NCBI RefSeq assembly: GCF_900100295.1
Contig: NZ_FNEV01000005.1
Location: 126,501-190,500, forward strand
Length of the DNA stretch: 64,000 nt
From: Salimicrobium halophilum
GTDB lineage: Bacteria > Bacillota > Bacilli > Bacillales > Halobacillaceae
Direction: 5' to 3'
The notes under the pieces are model-generated. The model did not search any database and was not told where the DNA came from. It worked only from the letters and a program-made list of their open reading frames with translations. The translations under genes and the position numbers were made by a program. Each line of letters starts with the position of its first letter. Within the stretch, counting starts at the first letter, position 1. This document shows positions 1 through 9,485 of the stretch, piece by piece.

Positions 1-1
1 A

Positions 2-1687
2 TTCCTTCTCGGAGTGAATGAAGGGACATGGCCGTTGAAACCGCCTGGCGATGGTATGATTTCAGAAGAAGATAGGGAGGTTCTGGCCGGATACGGGATA
101 GAACTGGCAGCAGGAAGCAGAGAAAAGTTATTGTATGACCGGTTCTATATGTATCTCGCCGCTACGATGCCGGGAGAGAAATTATGGGTCAGCTATCCCC
201 TGAGTGATGAAGAAGGCCGTACCAAAGCGGCATCACCGATGATCGGACGTATAGAGGCACTGTTCCCTGCTTGCAGCGAGCATATTCTGCTACAGGACCC
301 GGATGATCTGGAAGATGCGAGCCGTTTCATTACGACCCCGGTCAAGACGAGGTCCGCCCTTACCGCTCAACTCGGTCGTTACGTTAAAGGTTACCCGATG
401 CGGGACGAATGGTGGGGAGTATTGGACTGGTATATAGAAAGAGAGGAGAAGAATAGCACAACAAGACGTGTGCTGGAGAGTCTCTTCTATAAAAACGTCC
501 CCGTACCATTGAAGAAGGAAACGGCGCATCGGATGCATAAGAAACAGGTGAAGACGAGTGTATCTGCGCTTGAATCGTACTATAGCTGCGGTTTCCAACA
601 TTTTGCCGGAAAAGGGTTGAATCTCGAGGAACGACGGACGTACAAACTCGATGCTCCGGATATCGGACAGCTTTTCCACGAGGCCCTTCGTCAGATCACC
701 GACTGGATCGGAGAAGATGGCAGGCAGTTTTCTCAGCTTGATCGTAACGCGGCTACGCAGTATGCACGCCGGGCCACCCAGGAACTTGCTCCTGTCCTTC
801 AACATCAGGTGCTGAAGAGTTCGAACCGCTATCAGTATATCCAGAATAAGCTCGAGAATGTCATTGCGCAGGCCACTTATATCCTCGGGGAACAGGCGCG
901 GAGGACGAAATTCGCTCCTGTAGGGCTTGAGCTCGGGTTCGGTCAGGTGAAAGATGCGGAATTACCTCCGATGAGTGTAGATCTACCGAACGGCTTTGAA
1001 TTGATGCTTCGTGGCCGGATCGACCGGGTGGATCAGGCGATGGAGAATAATGAATTGTTCCTTCGTATCATCGATTACAAATCGAGTGCGAAAGGTCTTA
1101 ATTTATCGGACGTGTATTACGGGCTGTCGCTTCAAATGCTTATTTATCTTGAGGTCATCCTGCAAAATGCAAAAGACTGGCTCGGCATGGAAGCGACGCC
1201 GGCGGGTGTCCTTTACTTCCACGTTCACAACCCGATGATCACCGGGAAGAAGTTATTGAACGATGACGAAATCGAGCAGGAGATCGTGAAAAGCTTCAAA
1301 ATGCAGGGACTTCTGCTCGAGGATGAATCGGCTGTCCGGATGATGGATACCGAAACGGACAAAGGACATAGCCCGGTCATCCCTGCAGGTCTGAAAGCGA
1401 AAGGCGGGTTCTATTCGAACTCGAAAGTAGCCGACCGTGAGATGTTCCAGGCGCTCGATACGTATATCCGGAAGCTGATGACGAGAGCCGGTATGGACAT
1501 CACCGAAGGTACGATTCCGTTGAACCCTTACCAGAAGAAGCAACAGACGGCATGTCAATTCTGTTCGTTCCGATCGGTCTGTCAATTCGATCCGACCCTT
1601 GAAGAGAACCAATACCGGAAGCTTACAGAAATGAACGATACGAAAGTTTGGGAGAAACTGAAAGAGAAGGGGGAGGCCGATGGTTAG
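2..1687 (+). CDS. addB: ATP-dependent helicase/deoxyribonuclease subunit B (3' part)
   Basis: C-terminal half of AddB, the partner of AddA in the nuclease-helicase that resects double-strand breaks for recombination. The 5' end lies outside the window; about 561 of roughly 1160 residues are present. The visible part opens with the family stretch LLGVNEGTWP. It carries a RecB-type nuclease core (IIDYKSS near residue 357, then GLSLQMLIYLE), and a lone Cys (YYSCGF) plus a C-terminal C-x2-C-x5-C that should bind the 4Fe-4S cluster known in AddB. The stop overlaps the addA start by 8 bases, so the two are translationally coupled. The assignment is secure. Confidence 0.97.
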   Translation, partial: FLLGVNEGTWPLKPPGDGMISEEDREVLAGYGIELAAGSREKLLYDRFYMYLAATMPGEKLWVSYPLSDEEGRTKAASPMIGRIEALFPACSEHILLQDPDDLEDASRFITTPVKTRSALTAQLGRYVKGYPMRDEWWGVLDWYIEREEKNSTTRRVLESLFYKNVPVPLKKETAHRMHKKQVKTSVSALESYYSCGFQHFAGKGLNLEERRTYKLDAPDIGQLFHEALRQITDWIGEDGRQFSQLDRNAATQYARRATQELAPVLQHQVLKSSNRYQYIQNKLENVIAQATYILGEQARRTKFAPVGLELGFGQVKDAELPPMSVDLPNGFELMLRGRIDRVDQAMENNELFLRIIDYKSSAKGLNLSDVYYGLSLQMLIYLEVILQNAKDWLGMEATPAGVLYFHVHNPMITGKKLLNDDEIEQEIVKSFKMQGLLLEDESAVRMMDTETDKGHSPVIPAGLKAKGGFYSNSKVADREMFQALDTYIRKLMTRAGMDITEGTIPLNPYQKKQQTACQFCSFRSVCQFDPTLEENQYRKLTEMNDTKVWEKLKEKGEADG

Positions 1688-4600
1688 TTGGACGAAAGAA
1701 CAGGAACAGGCCATCTATGATCATGGCCGCGATATGCTCGTATCAGCGGCAGCGGGTTCCGGCAAAACAGCCGTGCTTGTCGAAAGAATCATCCAAAAAG
1801 TGATCGACCGGGAAAGCCCCGTCGATATTCACGCCCTGCTCGTCGTAACGTTTACGAACGCCGCGGCCCAGGAGATGAGAAACCGCGTGACCGAAGCATT
1901 GAATGGTGCCCTGGAACAGAACCCGGGCTCGCTTCATTTAAAGAAGCAGCTCTCTCTCGTTCAGAGTGCATCGATTTCTACCCTCCACTCCTTCTGCCTG
2001 GAGATGATCAGGAAGTATGCCTACCTTCTGGATCTCGATCCTGCCTTCCGGATTTCTGATGATGTGGAAGCGGATCTCATGAAACAGGAGGTGCTCGAAG
2101 AACTGCTGGAGGACTGGTACGGAAAAGAAGGAGAAGAGCGTCGTGAATTTTTCGAACTCGTCGATCGTTTCTCCGGAGACCGTCACGATCTGGATGTGGA
2201 GTCGCTTATTCTGCAGATGTACACCTTCTCTGAGCAACATCCGTGGCCGGAGACCTGGCTTGAAGAGGTGGCAGAGATGTATAACGTCACTCCGGAGCAT
2301 GAGGAGGCGGACCTCCCCTGGTTCACCCTCCTGAAACGGGAAGTGCACCATCAGCTTGATGCCATGGAGAAAGAGGCGGAAGAATTTCTCTCCCTTACAC
2401 GTCAGCCTGACGGTCCCTATACATACGGAGAAACGGCAGATAAAGATCTTGCCCTCATCCGTGAAGCGAAAGCGAATCTCGCTATCTCCTGGCAATCGCT
2501 CGAAGACTATGTAAAAGAAGCGAAGTTCCCGGCACTATCGAGGAAGAAATCGGAGGTAGCTGAGGAGAAGAAAGAAGAAGCGAAAGATGTACGTGAGAGG
2601 TATAAGAAGCGCTTCAAGCAGATCCAGGAAGAGTGGTTCGCAAGGCCTCTCACCCGTTACCTCGAAGAAATGGGAGAACTTTACCCTGTAGTAAGACAGC
2701 TGACGGTCGTAGTGAGAGATTTCAAACAGCGTTACCAGGAAAAGAAGAAAGAAAAGGCTGTCGTCGATTTTTCCGATCTGGAACACTTTGCGCTCGAGAT
2801 TTTGCGGGATGGGGCTTCTACTCCTGATAACCTTATTCCTTCTTCGGTGGCGAAGGGGTATCAACGCCAGTTCACAGAAGTGCTCGTGGATGAATACCAG
2901 GATACGAACCTCGTTCAGGAAACCCTGCTGCGTCTGCTGACAGACAGTAGCGAAGCGGGTGATCTCTTTATGGTGGGCGATGTGAAACAGAGCATCTATC
3001 GTTTCCGTCACGCAGAACCTTCTTTATTCCTTGAAAAATATCGTCGCTTCCAGACGGAAGAAGACGAAGGGAAAAGGATCGACCTTGCCCGTAACTTCCG
3101 GAGTCGCCATCAGGTGCTCAATGCGACGAACTACCTGTTCCGTCAGATTCTTGATGAGGAAGTCGGCGAAATGGATTATGAAGAAGAAGTCGAACTTATT
3201 TATGGAAATACTTCGTATGAAGACTGGACGGAAGAAGACACAAGTACAGAGCTTGTAATTGTGGATAGGGAAGACCCGGAAGAAGAAAAAGAGGACCCGG
3301 AAGAGGAAGATTTCAGGGATCTTGAGAAAGCTCAGCTCGAAGCTCGTACGTATGCGAGGAAAATAAGAGCATGGCTCGGCTATGATGGGCATGCACCGAT
3401 GCAGATCGTAGACAAGGAGAGCGGGATGCCTCGTCCTGTAAAATTCCGTGACATCGTTCTTCTGCAGCGATCCATGACGTGGGCTCCGGTCATCGTTGAT
3501 GAATTGAAGCAGCAGGGGATTCCGGTGTATGCGGAGCTCTCTACCGGTTATTTTGAAGCGATTGAAATCCGCGTGATGATCAGTCTGTTGAAGACGATCG
3601 ATAACCCGAAACAGGATATCCCACTTGCCTCTGTTCTGCGATCTCCGATTGTCGGACTGGACGAAGATGAACTGGCCCGTATTCGTTTAGCAGATAAGAA
3701 AGCTGGATATTACGAAGCCATGAAAGCTTACCGGAATACGGAATCGGATGACCTCACCGGTAAATTGGATGATTTCCTTGAGACGCTGCATGTCTTCAGG
3801 GAAAGAGCCAGACAGGGAGCGTTGTCTGAGCTGATCTGGGATATCTTCCGGGAAACGGGATATTATGATTTTGCAGGTGGGATGCCGGGAGGGCGCCAGC
3901 GTCAGGCGAACTTACGAGCCCTTTACGACCGGGCGAAATCCTACGAATCAACGTCCTTCCGCGGACTGTTCCGCTTCCTTCGTTTCATCGAAAGGATGGA
4001 AGAGCGGGGCGACGATCTCGGAGCCGCACGGGCCCTCGGAGAGCAGGAGGATGTGGTGCGGATCATGACGATCCATAAAAGCAAAGGCCTTGAATTTCCG
4101 ATTGTCATTCTCGGAGGTATCGACAAACAGTTCAATATGAGAGATCTTCATTCCCGTTATCTGCTTCATAAAGATCTTGGTTTCGGCTCGAAATATATCG
4201 ACCCGAAGAGGCGCCTCATATATCCGACGATTGCCTACCATGCGCTCAGAGAGAAGAAGAAGCGGGAGATTCTTGCTGAAGAAATGCGGGTTCTTTATGT
4301 AGCACTCACGAGAGCCAAAGAGAAACTGGTTCTCGTCGGTAACGTTCCTTCTTTCCAGAAGAAGCAGGACAAATGGAAACGATTCGCAAATTACGAACCG
4401 TGGATGCTTCCGGCTTCGGACCGTCTCAGTGCAAAGTCTTATCTCGACTGGATCGGTCCGTCCCTTATCCGCCACCACCAGGCCGAGGTGCTGACAACAG
4501 AAGATATCGAGGTGAAAGCGCCTGAATCGATTCATCAGGATGAATCGGAGTGGAACATCGATGTCATCCACGGGAGTGAGTTATCTACAGTGGAAGAGGA

Positions 4601-5384
4601 TATCGAGAAAAGGGATGAAGCAGTGAAAGAAGCCGTGGAGGAATGGAAGCCCGTCGGTCACGGAATAGAGCCGTTTGTAGAGGAGAGGCTGGATTACAAG
4701 TATCCTTATGAACAGGCAGCCCGACGCCGGGCCAAGCAGACGGTGACAGAAATAAAAAGAAAACAGGAAATCGATGAATATGCGGACACGTCCGTCGCTG
4801 TCCCGTATCGTGCTCCGATGAGGAAACGTCCGAAATTCATGCAACAGGAAAAATCCCTCACTGCCGCTGAACGTGGAACAGCGATGCATACCGTGATGCA
4901 GCATATTCCGCTCCGCCCTCACTCGCCTTTAGAAGTGGCCGAGGAAGTGGAAAGGCTCGTCGAAAGAGAAGTGCTCACCCGTGATGAAGCCGACGTCATT
5001 GACACTGATGCCATCTCCCGTTTCTTTGATACAGAGATCGGTGAACTCACCGTATCGCTTAACGATATAGAGAGAGAAACGGCTTTCAACTACATGCTTC
5101 CGGCTAAAGAAATTTACGCGGACTGGGAAGGTGACGAGGATGAATGTGTATTCATCCAGGGGATCATCGACCTCGTCCTCCCTTATAAAGATGGGTACAT
5201 TTTACTTGATTACAAGACCGATCAGCTCGACGGGTCGGAATCTGAAAAGAAACTGGCTGACCGTTATCGTACGCAAATTGCCATTTATACGCGTGCCCTC
5301 GAATCCATCAGGAAGAAAAAGGTGCACAAGCGACTGCTGTACTTTTTTGACGCAGCGAAAGTCGTTGAGGTGGAAGGAGAATAA
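1680..5384 (+). CDS. addA: ATP-dependent helicase/nuclease subunit A
   Basis: AddA is a UvrD/RecB-like 3'-5' helicase with a C-terminal nuclease domain, 1234 aa and full length. Walker A AAGSGKT is at residues 24-30, the Walker B-type VDEYQDTN near 402, the motif V-like IMTIHKSKGLEFP near 800 and motif VI LYVALTRAKEKL near 875. The C-terminal RecB nuclease shows RGTAMHTVMQHI, then IDLVLPYKDGYILLDYKTD with the catalytic D-Y-K, then a YRTQIAIYTRAL helix. The start overlaps the end of addB. In B. subtilis sbcD-sbcC follow addA; here a small HNH gene comes 4 bases after the stop. Confidence 0.98.
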   Translation: MVSWTKEQEQAIYDHGRDMLVSAAAGSGKTAVLVERIIQKVIDRESPVDIHALLVVTFTNAAAQEMRNRVTEALNGALEQNPGSLHLKKQLSLVQSASISTLHSFCLEMIRKYAYLLDLDPAFRISDDVEADLMKQEVLEELLEDWYGKEGEERREFFELVDRFSGDRHDLDVESLILQMYTFSEQHPWPETWLEEVAEMYNVTPEHEEADLPWFTLLKREVHHQLDAMEKEAEEFLSLTRQPDGPYTYGETADKDLALIREAKANLAISWQSLEDYVKEAKFPALSRKKSEVAEEKKEEAKDVRERYKKRFKQIQEEWFARPLTRYLEEMGELYPVVRQLTVVVRDFKQRYQEKKKEKAVVDFSDLEHFALEILRDGASTPDNLIPSSVAKGYQRQFTEVLVDEYQDTNLVQETLLRLLTDSSEAGDLFMVGDVKQSIYRFRHAEPSLFLEKYRRFQTEEDEGKRIDLARNFRSRHQVLNATNYLFRQILDEEVGEMDYEEEVELIYGNTSYEDWTEEDTSTELVIVDREDPEEEKEDPEEEDFRDLEKAQLEARTYARKIRAWLGYDGHAPMQIVDKESGMPRPVKFRDIVLLQRSMTWAPVIVDELKQQGIPVYAELSTGYFEAIEIRVMISLLKTIDNPKQDIPLASVLRSPIVGLDEDELARIRLADKKAGYYEAMKAYRNTESDDLTGKLDDFLETLHVFRERARQGALSELIWDIFRETGYYDFAGGMPGGRQRQANLRALYDRAKSYESTSFRGLFRFLRFIERMEERGDDLGAARALGEQEDVVRIMTIHKSKGLEFPIVILGGIDKQFNMRDLHSRYLLHKDLGFGSKYIDPKRRLIYPTIAYHALREKKKREILAEEMRVLYVALTRAKEKLVLVGNVPSFQKKQDKWKRFANYEPWMLPASDRLSAKSYLDWIGPSLIRHHQAEVLTTEDIEVKAPESIHQDESEWNIDVIHGSELSTVEEDIEKRDEAVKEAVEEWKPVGHGIEPFVEERLDYKYPYEQAARRRAKQTVTEIKRKQEIDEYADTSVAVPYRAPMRKRPKFMQQEKSLTAAERGTAMHTVMQHIPLRPHSPLEVAEEVERLVEREVLTRDEADVIDTDAISRFFDTEIGELTVSLNDIERETAFNYMLPAKEIYADWEGDEDECVFIQGIIDLVLPYKDGYILLDYKTDQLDGSESEKKLADRYRTQIAIYTRALESIRKKKVHKRLLYFFDAAKVVEVEGE

Positions 5385-5388
5385 ACGG

Positions 5389-5670
5389 ATGGAAGACATC
5401 TGTGAACTGTGCTGGCGCTACCCGGTGAAAACGACAGAGCATCATCTGATCCCGAAGCAGCATGGAGGGGTCCATGGACCGACTGCTCAACTCTGCAGTC
5501 CCTGTCATCGGCAGATTCATGCTCTGTTCTCCAATCAGGAGCTGGCTCGTTTCTACAACAGGCTGGAACGGATTCAGGACCACCCCGATATGAAGAAATA
5601 CTTGAAGTGGATCCGTAAGCAGGATCCAGCTAAGCGCATTACGACCAGGAAAGCCAACAGACGAAAATGA
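5389..5670 (+). CDS. yisB: small HNH-type protein, YisB-like
   Basis: A 93-residue protein with a compact HNH/zinc-finger layout: CELC near the N terminus, TEHHLIPKQHGG in the middle and LCSPCHRQIH after it. The four Cys could bind zinc, and the paired His resembles the catalytic HNH core. The basic tail (RKANRRK) suits nucleic-acid binding. It begins 4 bases after addA and has a GGAGA ribosome site 8 bases before ATG, so it is co-transcribed. B. subtilis has the similar yisB downstream of addBA-sbcDC. Whether it cuts DNA is unknown. Confidence 0.8.
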   Translation: MEDICELCWRYPVKTTEHHLIPKQHGGVHGPTAQLCSPCHRQIHALFSNQELARFYNRLERIQDHPDMKKYLKWIRKQDPAKRITTRKANRRK

Positions 5671-5683
5671 TGGGGGAATCAGC

Positions 5684-6838
5684 ATGAAGGAAGGAACACC
5701 TATACAAGGGAAGGAACGTCTGGAGTGGGTGGACACTGCAAGAGGACTGGCGATTTTAGGGATTTTCATGGTGAACGTTCCAGCGTTCAATGCTCCGTTC
5801 TTCCTCTATGGAGGGGGAGAGGAGTATTTCCCATCTGCGACGAGTGACGCAGTAAGGGCGATCATCGATATATTTTTTCAGGCAAGTTTTTATACCCTAT
5901 TCTCGCTGATGTTCGGCTTCGGTCTTCAAATGATGAAAGATAGGCTTGTGCAAAAGGGAACAGCCTATGAAGCGGTGCTCAGAAGACGACTCTTCGTGCT
6001 GTTTCTATTCGGTGTGTTCCATGCTTTTGTAATATGGCACGGAGACATTCTACTGACTTACAGCGTGCTCGGTACTTTGGTGATTTTGTTCATGAAACGA
6101 AAGGACCGGACAGTTCTCGCATGGGCCTATGGATTGCTGCTGGCTGTCACGGTTCCTTTCACCCTGATGTTGTATGCGGCAAGGAATTATGGTCTTGAAT
6201 ATATCAACAGAGACGGAATAGAAGCAGCAATGACGAATTATGGAAATGGCTCCCTCCTGGATATCTGGTCGCAGAACACAGCTGACTGGTGGTATACGAA
6301 CAGTCCGGGGAACTGGCCGTTTCTCATTATGAGCATGCTGCCGATGATGTTGTTCGGCATGTACATAGCGAGGAAGCGCTGGCTTCATGAGCCCGAGAGA
6401 CACGAAGCGACGCTGTGGAAGTGGTGGAGCATTACGGGCTTGCTGTTCTTCTTGTTCAAGCTAGGGCCGTATTTCTTCGGAACACCTGCCTGGTTCGATA
6501 TGGCTCAGGACAATGTAGGAGGTTCTGCATCTGCTGTATTCTATGTCCTTTCCGTTACATTGTTATATAAAAGCGCAGGGAAAGCATTGATCCGCCCTCT
6601 GAGGTGGGTCGGGCGCATGTCACTGTCCAACTATATCTTCCAGTCGGTGATCAGTTTCGTCGCTTTCTACTCGGTAGGTCTCGGCTGGTACGGGAATGTC
6701 ACTCCTCTTCAAAGTGTACTCTTCGTGTTCGTTGTGTTCTCAGGTCAGATCATCATCAGTAGATGGTGGCTCTCACGGTACCGCTTCGGTCCTCTGGAGT
6801 GGGTATGGAGGACAGCGACGTACGGACGGAAGGTATAA
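5684..6838 (+). CDS. DUF418 domain membrane protein (YeiB family)
   Basis: A 384-residue polytopic membrane protein. The N terminus has the family signature ERLEWVDTARGLAILGIFMVN, and about eight to nine hydrophobic helices follow. The C-terminal part (IRPLRWVGRMSLSNYIFQSV, then SRWWLSRYRFGPLEWVWR) is the typical DUF418 ending. These proteins resemble acyltransferase-type membrane proteins, but no substrate is established. The ATG follows a GGGGGAA ribosome site. The gene is 13 bases after the HNH gene and ends at a strong bidirectional terminator shared with rocD. Confidence 0.85.
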   Translation: MKEGTPIQGKERLEWVDTARGLAILGIFMVNVPAFNAPFFLYGGGEEYFPSATSDAVRAIIDIFFQASFYTLFSLMFGFGLQMMKDRLVQKGTAYEAVLRRRLFVLFLFGVFHAFVIWHGDILLTYSVLGTLVILFMKRKDRTVLAWAYGLLLAVTVPFTLMLYAARNYGLEYINRDGIEAAMTNYGNGSLLDIWSQNTADWWYTNSPGNWPFLIMSMLPMMLFGMYIARKRWLHEPERHEATLWKWWSITGLLFFLFKLGPYFFGTPAWFDMAQDNVGGSASAVFYVLSVTLLYKSAGKALIRPLRWVGRMSLSNYIFQSVISFVAFYSVGLGWYGNVTPLQSVLFVFVVFSGQIIISRWWLSRYRFGPLEWVWRTATYGRKV

Positions 6839-6850
6839 AAATAGAAAAAA

Positions 6851-6885
6851 GATGATTCCGAATCGCTTCGGAATCATCTTTTTTT
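6851..6885. terminator. bidirectional terminator between DUF418 gene and rocD
   Basis: A 12-bp perfect stem GATGATTCCGAA/TTCGGAATCATC with loop TCGC, flanked by A6 on the left and T7 on the right, so it can end transcription from both convergent genes. Confidence 0.92.
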
Positions 6886-6889
6886 GATA

Positions 6890-8089
6890 TTATGCAGCGC
6901 TGAGCACTTCTTTGATCTGTTCGATCGCCCAGTCCAGGTCCTCTTCAGAGATGATGAGAGGAGGAGCGAAACGGATGACATTCTCGTGGGTTTCTTTACA
7001 GAGAAGTCCTTTTTCTTTCAGCTGTTCACAGTAGCTGCGGGCAGGTTCATTGAGCTCTACACCGATGAATAACCCTTTTCCGCGCACTTCTTTGACAATC
7101 GGGTTATCAATGGACTTCAGTTCTTCCATCATGTGATTTCCGAGTCTCAAGGAACGATCGGCAAGCTTTTCATCCTCCAGCACTTCAAGAGAGGCAAGGG
7201 ACACAGCGGATGCAAGCGGGTTTCCACCGAATGTAGACCCGTGGGAGCCCGGGTTGAATACGCCGAGGATGTCTTTGTTCGATACGACACAGGAAATCGG
7301 GAAGACCCCTCCGCCGAGGGCTTTTCCGAGAATAAGCATGTCCGGGTCTACATCTTCCCAATCACAGGCGAACATCTTACCGGTTCTTGCGAGACCTGCC
7401 TGGATCTCGTCCGCAACAAAGAGAACATTTTCCTGTTTGCAAAGTTCAGACGCTTCTTTCAGGAAGCCTTCCGGAGGCATGACGATTCCAGCCTCACCCT
7501 GAATCGGTTCAAGAAGGAATGCTGCTGTGTTTTCCGTAATCGCTTCACGCAAGGCATCGATGTCGCCGTAAGGGACGATTTTGATGCCTGGTAGTGTCGG
7601 ACCGAAGCCACGCTTGTTTTCTTCATCAGAAGATAAGGAAACGGCGGACATCGTACGTCCGTGGAAGTTACCGGTACAGGCGATGATTTCCGCCTGGTCT
7701 TCTTCCACACCTTTCACGTCATAGGCCCAGCGGCGTGCAGCTTTGATTGCTGTCTCCACAGCTTCTGCGCCTGTGTTCATCGGAAGAGCCATTTCCTTGT
7801 TCGTGATTTTACAAATCTTTTCATACCAAGGTCCGAGCTGGTCGTTATGGAAAGCACGGGAGGTAAGTGTTACACGGTCAGCCTGGTCTTTCAGTGCCTG
7901 GATGATTTTCGGATGGCGGTGGCCCTGGTTGACGGCTGAGTAAGCACTAAGCATATCCATATAACGGTTGCCCTCGGGGTCTGTCACCCATACGCCTTCT
8001 GCCTGTGAGATGACGACAGGAAGCGGGTGGTAGTTCTTGGCACCGTATTCTTGGGTCTGGTCAATGATTTGCTGACTGTTTCTGGTCAT
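6890..8089 (-). CDS. rocD: ornithine aminotransferase
   Basis: Class III PLP-dependent aminotransferase, 399 aa, converting ornithine and 2-oxoglutarate to glutamate semialdehyde and glutamate in arginine catabolism. Family marks are [46 protein letters not shown], the cofactor region [15 protein letters not shown], and [14 protein letters not shown] with the PLP-binding Lys. The ATG has an AAGGAGG ribosome site. The gene is monocistronic and converges on the DUF418 gene. No RocR or AhrC site was recognised upstream. Confidence 0.96.
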   Translation of the reverse strand: MTRNSQQIIDQTQEYGAKNYHPLPVVISQAEGVWVTDPEGNRYMDMLSAYSAVNQGHRHPKIIQALKDQADRVTLTSRAFHNDQLGPWYEKICKITNKEMALPMNTGAEAVETAIKAARRWAYDVKGVEEDQAEIIACTGNFHGRTMSAVSLSSDEENKRGFGPTLPGIKIVPYGDIDALREAITENTAAFLLEPIQGEAGIVMPPEGFLKEASELCKQENVLFVADEIQAGLARTGKMFACDWEDVDPDMLILGKALGGGVFPISCVVSNKDILGVFNPGSHGSTFGGNPLASAVSLASLEVLEDEKLADRSLRLGNHMMEELKSIDNPIVKEVRGKGLFIGVELNEPARSYCEQLKEKGLLCKETHENVIRFAPPLIISEEDLDWAIEQIKEVLSAA

Positions 8090-8223
8090 GGAAATCCTCC
8101 TTCAAAACTTTTCGACAATTCTTATCCATTATAACAGGTTTATCTTTGTAATTCTTCACACATTTTTCGTTAGTCACATCAGGAAAGAAGTGGTACGATA
8201 TAAGGAGAAAAGGAGGTTGTATT

Positions 8224-8583
8224 ATGGCACATCTACATATTACGTCATGGGTATTGGCGTTTGCCCTGATAGGGCTGGTGACGACATTCACCAGAAGTGG
8301 AAATGAGAAAGCTGCGAAGATCTCCCATATGATTTTGCGGGCGGATTATTTGTTGATTCTTTATTCCGGAGGGTCTTTGTTCGCGGCTTATTCCAGCTAC
8401 GGACCCCTTGTCATCATCAAATTGTTGATCGGTCTTTGGACCATTGCAGCAATGGAAATGGTAACCGTGAAGTACAAGAAGAAAAAGCCTGCGAAGAGTT
8501 GGTGGATCCAGCTTTCCATAGCAGCTATTCTGGCATTGATTCTCGGTTTCGGATTCCTGCCACTTGGTGTATTGCCTGTATAG
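8224..8583 (+). CDS. yisL: UPF0344 membrane protein YisL
   Basis: A 119-residue integral membrane protein with about four hydrophobic segments. It opens with AHLHITSWVLAFALIG, the typical start of the UPF0344 (YisL) family, and has a short basic loop (KYKKKKPAKSWW) before the last helix. An AAAAGGAGG ribosome site precedes the ATG. It has its own promoter region opposite rocD and ends at a strong hairpin. The function is unknown. Confidence 0.85.
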   Translation: MAHLHITSWVLAFALIGLVTTFTRSGNEKAAKISHMILRADYLLILYSGGSLFAAYSSYGPLVIIKLLIGLWTIAAMEMVTVKYKKKKPAKSWWIQLSIAAILALILGFGFLPLGVLPV

Positions 8584-8590
8584 AAATATG

Positions 8591-8628
8591 AAAAAGGAGT
8601 GTTCCGGGTCAGCGGAACACTCCTTTTT
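8591..8628 (+). terminator. terminator after yisL
   Basis: A 16-bp stem AAAAAGGAGTGTTCCG paired with CGGAACACTCCTTTTT around a 6-base loop. Confidence 0.92.
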
Positions 8629-8713
8629 CTATTGTGATAAGGGGGTCAGGCACGGGGGAGTGCCTTTCAGCTATGTTTCAGGATATGGTAACCAAGAGGT
8701 GTTATCCTCAATA

Positions 8714-8732
8714 AATAATGATAATCATTCTC
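8714..8732. promoter_or_regulatory. orphan Fur box
   Basis: AATAATGATAATCATTCTC matches the 19-base Fur consensus GATAATGATAATCATTATC at 17 positions. It lies between the yisL terminator and the convergent end of the ABC membrane gene. No gene starts within reach on either strand, so the regulated unit is missing or unrecognised. Confidence 0.6.
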
Positions 8733-8774
8733 AATTGTAAAGTCAATGCTTTTTCGGGAAAAATTTAATAGAAA

Positions 8775-8800
8775 ACCGTCCTCCAGGTTAGGAAAACGGT
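8775..8800 (-). terminator. terminator of the GntR-ABC operon
   Basis: Read on the minus strand, ACCGTTTTCC pairs with GGAGGACGGT (two G-U pairs) around a 6-base loop and is followed by TTTTCT. Confidence 0.75.
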
Positions 8801-8813
8801 CTTCGTGTAGTTG

Positions 8814-9485
8814 CTATTTGATTTTAATCGGCATGTGTGCGGTTGTTCTTCTTCCGATCCAAATGAGAACGGCCAGCAGGACAGAGCCTGCGAAAATAGC
8901 AATTATTCCCCGGTATGCTAATGTATCAGGAAGAAAGGAAGGAGAGGTATCCGCATCAATATTCAACAAGCCGTCACTGAAGATGGTGATCGCTAAAGCA
9001 GTAAGGATGAAAACTGTCATCCCTATCCCTCCGAATCGGAGATACCCGGCCGTAATCATCCATCCAGCCATATAATTGATGAAGATGTGTACAAACAAGG
9101 TTAGAATAGCCAGAGCCCAGGGTTCAGGAAATCCGCCTGAACCTAAAAGGAAACTTTCTGCAGCCGAAATTATTGAAATGGTGATAGCAAGGCAGGCGGT
9201 GATAGTGAATGCAGCGATTATGTTTCCGGCATAAGTGGATTTTCTCGTCGTTCCCAACCTCACAAACGGGGAGAACATCGTTCCGCCTGAAATGATTCCA
9301 ATGACAAGAGAGAAAATCCTGGCTGGTTCGTAGGCGAAATGGAAGAAGGTCTCTCCTCCGAGATAGATCGGCAAGATTCCCCATTTGAAAATAGCGTAAA
9401 TCATAAGCAATATCCCGAGAAGCCATCCTGCCCATTGAAAGTGCATCGAAGATATCTCTTTGGCCACATTTCCTTTATTGTTCAT
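8814..9485 (-). CDS. ABC transporter membrane subunit (uncharacterised)
   Basis: A 223-residue protein with about six hydrophobic segments and no soluble domain. It overlaps the preceding ABC ATPase gene by 11 bases and is the last gene of a three-gene operon led by a YtrA-type GntR repressor. This arrangement is typical of small ABC exporters or ABC-2-type systems controlled by YtrA-like regulators. No substrate can be named. The membrane partner role is inferred from topology and gene position, since the sequence has no motif I recognise. Confidence 0.7.
   Translation of the reverse strand: MNNKGNVAKEISSMHFQWAGWLLGILLMIYAIFKWGILPIYLGGETFFHFAYEPARIFSLVIGIISGGTMFSPFVRLGTTRKSTYAGNIIAAFTITACLAITISIISAAESFLLGSGGFPEPWALAILTLFVHIFINYMAGWMITAGYLRFGGIGMTVFILTALAITIFSDGLLNIDADTSPSFLPDTLAYRGIIAIFAGSVLLAVLIWIGRRTTAHMPIKIK

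Noticed and set aside
1253-1714. Minus-strand frames within addB, addA and other long genes
   Set aside because: They are antisense to conserved coding sequence, without ribosome sites or recognisable products.
8746-9075. Plus-strand open frame just after the Fur box
   Set aside because: It runs antisense into the ABC membrane gene, crosses its terminator and has no ribosome site or recognisable protein.
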